Shown here piece after piece: positions 59,532 to 64,000 of a stretch of 64,000 nt of DNA. Within the stretch, counting starts at the first letter, position 1; each line of letters opens with the position of its first letter. Under the pieces are notes generated by a model, which was not told where the DNA came from, did no database searches, and worked only from the letters and a program-made list of their open reading frames with translations. The DNA is from Pisaster brevispinus (taxonomy: Eukaryota; Echinodermata; Asteroidea; Forcipulatida; Asteriidae). The DNA is taken from assembly GCA_023634235.1 (NCBI GenBank), contig JAMKCF010000003.1:8134742-8198741 (forward strand), given 5' to 3'. Position numbers and translations under genes: made by a program.

Positions 59532-62500
59532 TTATAAAAAGTAGTCTGGTACTGGTTTCTTGGCTGGCATTCCTCTTACCTCCTGTAAACAAACACAATA
59601 TATAGAGGTCATTTTATTTGGATCACTTTGTCAGGTAGGGTCATACATTGGCAAATACTACAAAAATTTATGACCACGAGCACTGCAGCTGTTGATAAGT
59701 ATAAACTGTTTCTCAGAAAGGATTCATTTCAAAGTAATATGGTTTGATAATTTTTCATTTCATATGAATCTGAGAAACAACACATACATGAATCGTTTCA
59801 CAGGTTTCTGAGGGTTGGCGACCGTTTGCGAATGCTACGGCCAGAGATATGGTTGGTACCCACTGTCACCTCCCCAAGCACGGATGGGTTGGACGCTCTT
59901 GTTTTCTCAGCAAGTAAAGACTATATTCAGCTGGACTTTCAAATGTGACTTTTATTGCATCTTTACTGATAATTTTGCCTATCAATCAGACCCTACCTTC
60001 AAATAAGGGTAGTTACTTTTCCCTAACTGTTTAGATTTTGATAAGATTGGCAGACCAGACACACTCCAAGCATGGTTGGTTTAGCTTTACAGTTAATAGA
60101 TAGTCTGGAGAAATTGGAGTAATGACAAATAACCCCAAATCCTGAGGTAATTTGGATAGGATTTGTCCAAAATCTATCAAAATATTCCATTCTACTCCTC
60201 TCAAGACCACATTTTTGGACACTGATATATAGGATTGGTGTGAGTGGCCCTATGCTAGGAGGGGTGGTTTGGGACTGCAGTAACGTATCCATTAAATGTG
60301 CACAAGATTATAAAAAAAACTTACCTGTGGTGCTGCCTCAAATATTGTAAAATCTCTTTGTAAGTGTTCATCTAATTCCAGTATTGCTGCCACATTACCA
60401 CACCTGGGGAAAAACACAAAAGTTGGGTTCGTTTGCATACCATGATTGGATATTTACCTCGAAAGAGTACCATTGGACTCATAAATGTGTCCAGCATCAA
60501 CACTTTCCTGTTTACAAGAAACTGAACAGTGGTGAATCCTGGGGGCAGAGGCAGTGTGCCCTCCACCCTCAAGCAATACTATCCCAATGCCTGCTTATTT
60601 GATTGCACCCTGGTGTTCTAATGAACCAGGGATAAGACTGGAATGATGTGAACATTCCTGGAAAAAGGCTTGCGGGTCTGGGTCACCCTTATTCTCCACC
60701 GGAACCCTCCCAGATGTTACAATTCAGGAGGTTTCCAGACTCTGTGCATCACCAGAAATACAAAACGACAGACTTGGACACAATGTGGACGTGTCTTTCT
60801 CCCTTCGGTGACTGCTTCACTTCTAAGAACATTTGAAGGCTCAAGAAGATTTTGAGTCCTGAAGTCAGAAATAGTTCGGAGAAATCACGTGACTGAATGA
60901 ACGTTGTTTTGATTATTTTTCAAAACCCAATTTATGAAAAGGTAATTGAATGACCTATTCCCAAAATCATTTCTTTGAATTGTTTATACATCGGCGCACT
61001 CTCCTGTCCAACTGGCTCTTGCCACAAAATTCCACAGGAGACTGTGGAGACCGTGGAGACCAAGTCCACAGTACATGGGGGTATCCATATAATATCAGCA
61101 AATGTACAAACAGAAGAAACCAATGCACACAATGCTAGCCTGGAAGGTTTGGTGGAAGTCTGTGGTACCAGTGAACAGGACAGAGCTTTACCAATCCACA
61201 AGTTTCTCAATAAAAGTCTCTTTTCTCCGTCTTAGAGTAGAAGTCATAATTGAAACAATGAAGGTTCTTGGTCGTAACTATTGTTTAAGCTCTCAAAGAA
61301 TATTTCAAGTATTAACAGCGAGAGGGTTAGACCTATCTCAGATATCTTCTGATGATGTAATAAACCAGTGAATGAATTCCCTTGTATAGCATTGCAAATT
61401 GCTACTCAAAATCTCTCAGTTGCTGTTCCAAAATCATCACTTGCTACTCAATAATGCGCATTGAGTATGAACAACAAATGTTCAGACCAAATATTTTGCT
61501 CTGCAAAGTTGCTGGAAGAAATCGTTCTCTGTAAACAGCACTCAAATACATCAAACTGCAGGCCTGGAATTCTATATTTGAGAGGACAAGGCCATTTTCC
61601 TTTTGCAACATGGCACTTACACATGAAAGTCTATGGGAAACTTTTGACGGGGCACCAAGGCCAAGACCAGGGAAACATGGCCTCTATGTGTCATTCTAGC
61701 CCTGCAATCTGTACGTTTGAATTTGAAATTCGTTTGACCAATCGATCCCACGGATTAACTTCTGATCCAAATAACACAATATTGGGTAAGTTGCGCTCCC
61801 ATCCCCATCATAACACATCCTCCCTCCCCCTTCATAGCAAATGAATCTTTGCATCCAGACCTGCTAAGTCAAACAACACAAGAGAGTGAAACAATTCATA
61901 TAAACCAGTGAATAAGACAGTTACTGATCAAAGCCGCAATCACACGCCACACTGTTCCCACTATCCACCACCTACCTATAGCAGTAATTGGGCGCTGACC
62001 AAACGGTTAGTACAGTTTCATTAAAATGCCACTTGTATCCTTCAATGACTAGTTGATGCGCTCTGCAGATCATGTCAATGTTGTTGACTGTGTTAAACTG
62101 CTGCACCACGTCGCTTCCAAACAGGTAGCCTGCACCTCGAGGACTGACCCCCCAGCCTTGGGTATCTAAGGACAAACAAGGGCAGTAACAGAAACAGGTA
62201 AGATGAAAAATATACTTGACTCAGGAAAGCAAAACAAACATATTTTTTTTCAGAGCACAGGAAACTCTGGCTTAATCAGAAGACACGTACAAAAGGAAAA
62301 TTTACCAGGACACAGATACTGAGGCTTGAAAAAGCCATTTTTAAAGCGTCTTTTTATGTGGGGCAGTTGACAGGATAACACACCTGGATTGTTCCTTGTG
62401 GTACAAGTTCAACAGCAATGGACGGTGAGACCCACTTGGAAAGCTCACCAGTACCATGCACCATGTAATGCACTCACTTTATCAAACTTCCAGGTGAAAA

Positions 62501-63345
62501 AAAAAACGCTTTAAAAACGAAATGTTCTGCCACTTGGTCAGCACTTACAATTGTACAGATGGCAGCATTGTGTCAAAATTCTAGATGAAAAAGGTGCTGT
62601 AAAAAACTAACTGCCCTGCCACTTGGCCAGAGTTAACAATTGTACAGATGCAGCATCAAAACATATGAAATTCACTTCACTCTCCAGAACCCCTGCTTGT
62701 AGATTATCACTGTAAGCACATTTAGTATAGTAGACTGTTGCTAGTCTCTCCATTGACCTTCAGAGTTCAAATATATTAATAAATGTGTTTAAGCGAACTG
62801 AGAACTTCAGACCCCGCAGGAAGAGGCTGTATTAGTCTCACACATAATCGCCTCTGATTACTAGCTTGTCTTTTTCATACATTAAACCATACATGTTGGG
62901 AACAAAATAACGACAGACTTGCATGGCCTATGGTGCACTTTTTTTAATGAGAAAGTATTTGAAAATAACATTGTCAACATTGTAAAAGTGTAAAAGGTCA
63001 GTATACAGTGCTTAGTATACATTGGTTCAGGGCAAACCTAAGTCAAGTTGTTCTTTATCGTAGCTGCTATAATTACATCAACTAAACATGTAGGTAACTG
63101 TCAGTGATCCAAGAGGAAATTGTATTAAACGATGGTGGACTTGTGAAAAGGGAGGCACAATGATCTGGCTGGCTAGTTGCAACCAAAGGAAGAAAAATAT
63201 CATGCACTTGATCATTACCTTCGGGGTCCGACCATAGCAGATCGCACATTGGCCCGTCATGTGGAACTTCCTGCTTTCTGTCAATCACGCGGATCTGATC
63301 TAATGTGTTGATAGAGGGCGACAAACCACCATGTACGCAGAAAAT
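59532..63345 (-). CDS. PPP4C: Protein phosphatase 4 catalytic subunit, last four exons (C-terminal 148 residues)
   Basis: Exons in transcript order are 63219-63345, 61976-62165, 60325-60403 and 59532-59582. Splice sites and phases agree (G|AT at the first junction, AG|G at the second, CAG|GAG at the third) and the last exon ends in TAA. The product is a metal-dependent Ser/Thr phosphatase of the PPP family acting in nuclear and centrosomal complexes. Visible motifs are [62 protein letters not shown] (metal-binding His), [11 protein letters not shown] and the C-terminal PDYFL, whose last Leu is carboxymethylated in this family. The GYLFGSDVV and [14 protein letters not shown] wording fits PP4 rather than PP6 or PP2A. 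Upstream exons are beyond 64000. Confidence 0.93.
62470..62660. repeat. Local ~110-bp direct duplication in a PPP4C intron
   Basis: CTGCCACTTGGTCAGCACTT, ACAATTGTACAGATGGCAGC near 62526-62565 recurs as CTGCCACTTGGCCAGAGTTA, ACAATTGTACAGATGCAGC near 62624-62655, each preceded by AxGATGAAAAA / GGTGAAAAAAA. Confidence 0.6.
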
Positions 63346-63867
63346 CTAAGGAAATGGAAAGAGTTATATTGATCATCTACTGAAAACCCTAATCATATAA
63401 TTATGCTCAAAAATTTAATTCATTGGCATTTATCAACGCAGAAAAAGGTTTAAAACAAAACAACTACCGTACAAGTGTCTGGAAAATTCAATACGACACA
63501 ACACAAAATTTCAATGGAAATATGACCTTACAGTAAACACATTAGTAAAAAGTTGGAAGGAAAAAAAAATATATATATTCAATACACATGTAACAACACA
63601 AGCAAAATTTGAAAACAAATACAAAATTGCAAGGAAAGAATAAACAACACATGGCAAATAATATGACTTCAAGCAAGTATGCCCAACTGCACTCAGGTCG
63701 TCCACCTCCAACTATAGTTCCCGCCTAATGCTTCACGAAGGCAATGAAGCTAATTGCCTCCATGCCTACGGCCATTGCCTTGGTGCCCCATGAAATGTTC
63801 CAGTACAATTTACATCTTCCTTACAAAATGTCAGCTTTGTTTAAAGCTTTTTGGATGTTTTTGAACC

Positions 63868-63942
63868 TTGCAGGGTTGTGGCCGTGCGATAAAGGACCTG
63901 GCCATTGCCTCGGTCCTTTATCCCACCGCCATGACCCTGCCG
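63868..63942. repeat. Hairpin at the window edge, PPP4C intron
   Basis: GCAGGGTTGTGGCC, GATAAAGGACC faces GGTCCTTTATC, GCCATGACCCTGC. The nearby TTGCCTTGGTGCCCC word also occurs in reverse near 61655 (GGGGCACCAAGG), so a dispersed element is likely. Confidence 0.5.
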
Positions 63943-64000
63943 GTTTTAAACTGCCATTTAACCCTTTCGTTACCGAATTGTTTGGACATAAACAACTGCT

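Noticed and set aside
61461..61844. 127-residue plus-strand frame in the PPP4C region
   Set aside because: It lies in a PPP4C intron and covers a repeat-like inverted segment (AGGCCATTTTCC, GGGAAACATGGCC). No family match is seen.

Overview
This is eukaryotic DNA: AT-rich, intron-dense and full of short inverted-repeat elements and tRNA-derived SINEs. Group III phospholipase A2 genes, a secreted PAN-domain gene, a Rab34-like GTPase and protein phosphatase 4 point to an invertebrate deuterostome. An echinoderm, probably a sea star, is my best guess from the repeat and gene style; this is inference and was not tested. All gene models below were built by eye from splice signals, phase agreement and family resemblance.

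Layout. The first 4 kb holds the last two coding exons of a Rab34/36-like small GTPase (+), with a 752-bp pogo-like inverted-repeat element in the intron between them. From about 4.4 to 28 kb lies a tandem segmental duplication carrying two copies of one seven-exon gene (-). Each copy encodes a secreted protein of 284-285 residues that I do not recognise, with an N-terminal signal peptide and a four-cysteine EGF-like tail. Exons are well conserved between the copies while introns have diverged. Copy A alone carries a 1.75-kb 21-bp minisatellite and a degenerate ~150-bp GTTGG-rich array in intron 1. Just downstream of copy B is a decayed LINE reverse transcriptase interrupted at a TA by a young-looking 915-bp foldback element.

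From 30 to 32 kb is a small secreted PAN/apple-domain gene (-) with a partly duplicated, stop-bearing copy of its 3' end. From 36.4 to 52.7 kb lie two secreted group III phospholipase A2 genes in head-to-head orientation (one -, one +). They share an intron at the same codon and phase, and each has a dibasic maturation site before the catalytic domain. The last 5 kb holds the four 3' exons of PPP4C (-), the catalytic subunit of protein phosphatase 4; its upstream exons are beyond the window.

The rest is intergenic and intronic sequence seeded with repeats: at least three tRNA-derived SINE families, several hairpin MITE families (one carrying a CTCF-like motif), and short interstitial TTAGGG repeats. 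I see no operon-like organisation. The housekeeping ends (Rab, PP4) flank a core of duplicated secreted-protein genes.
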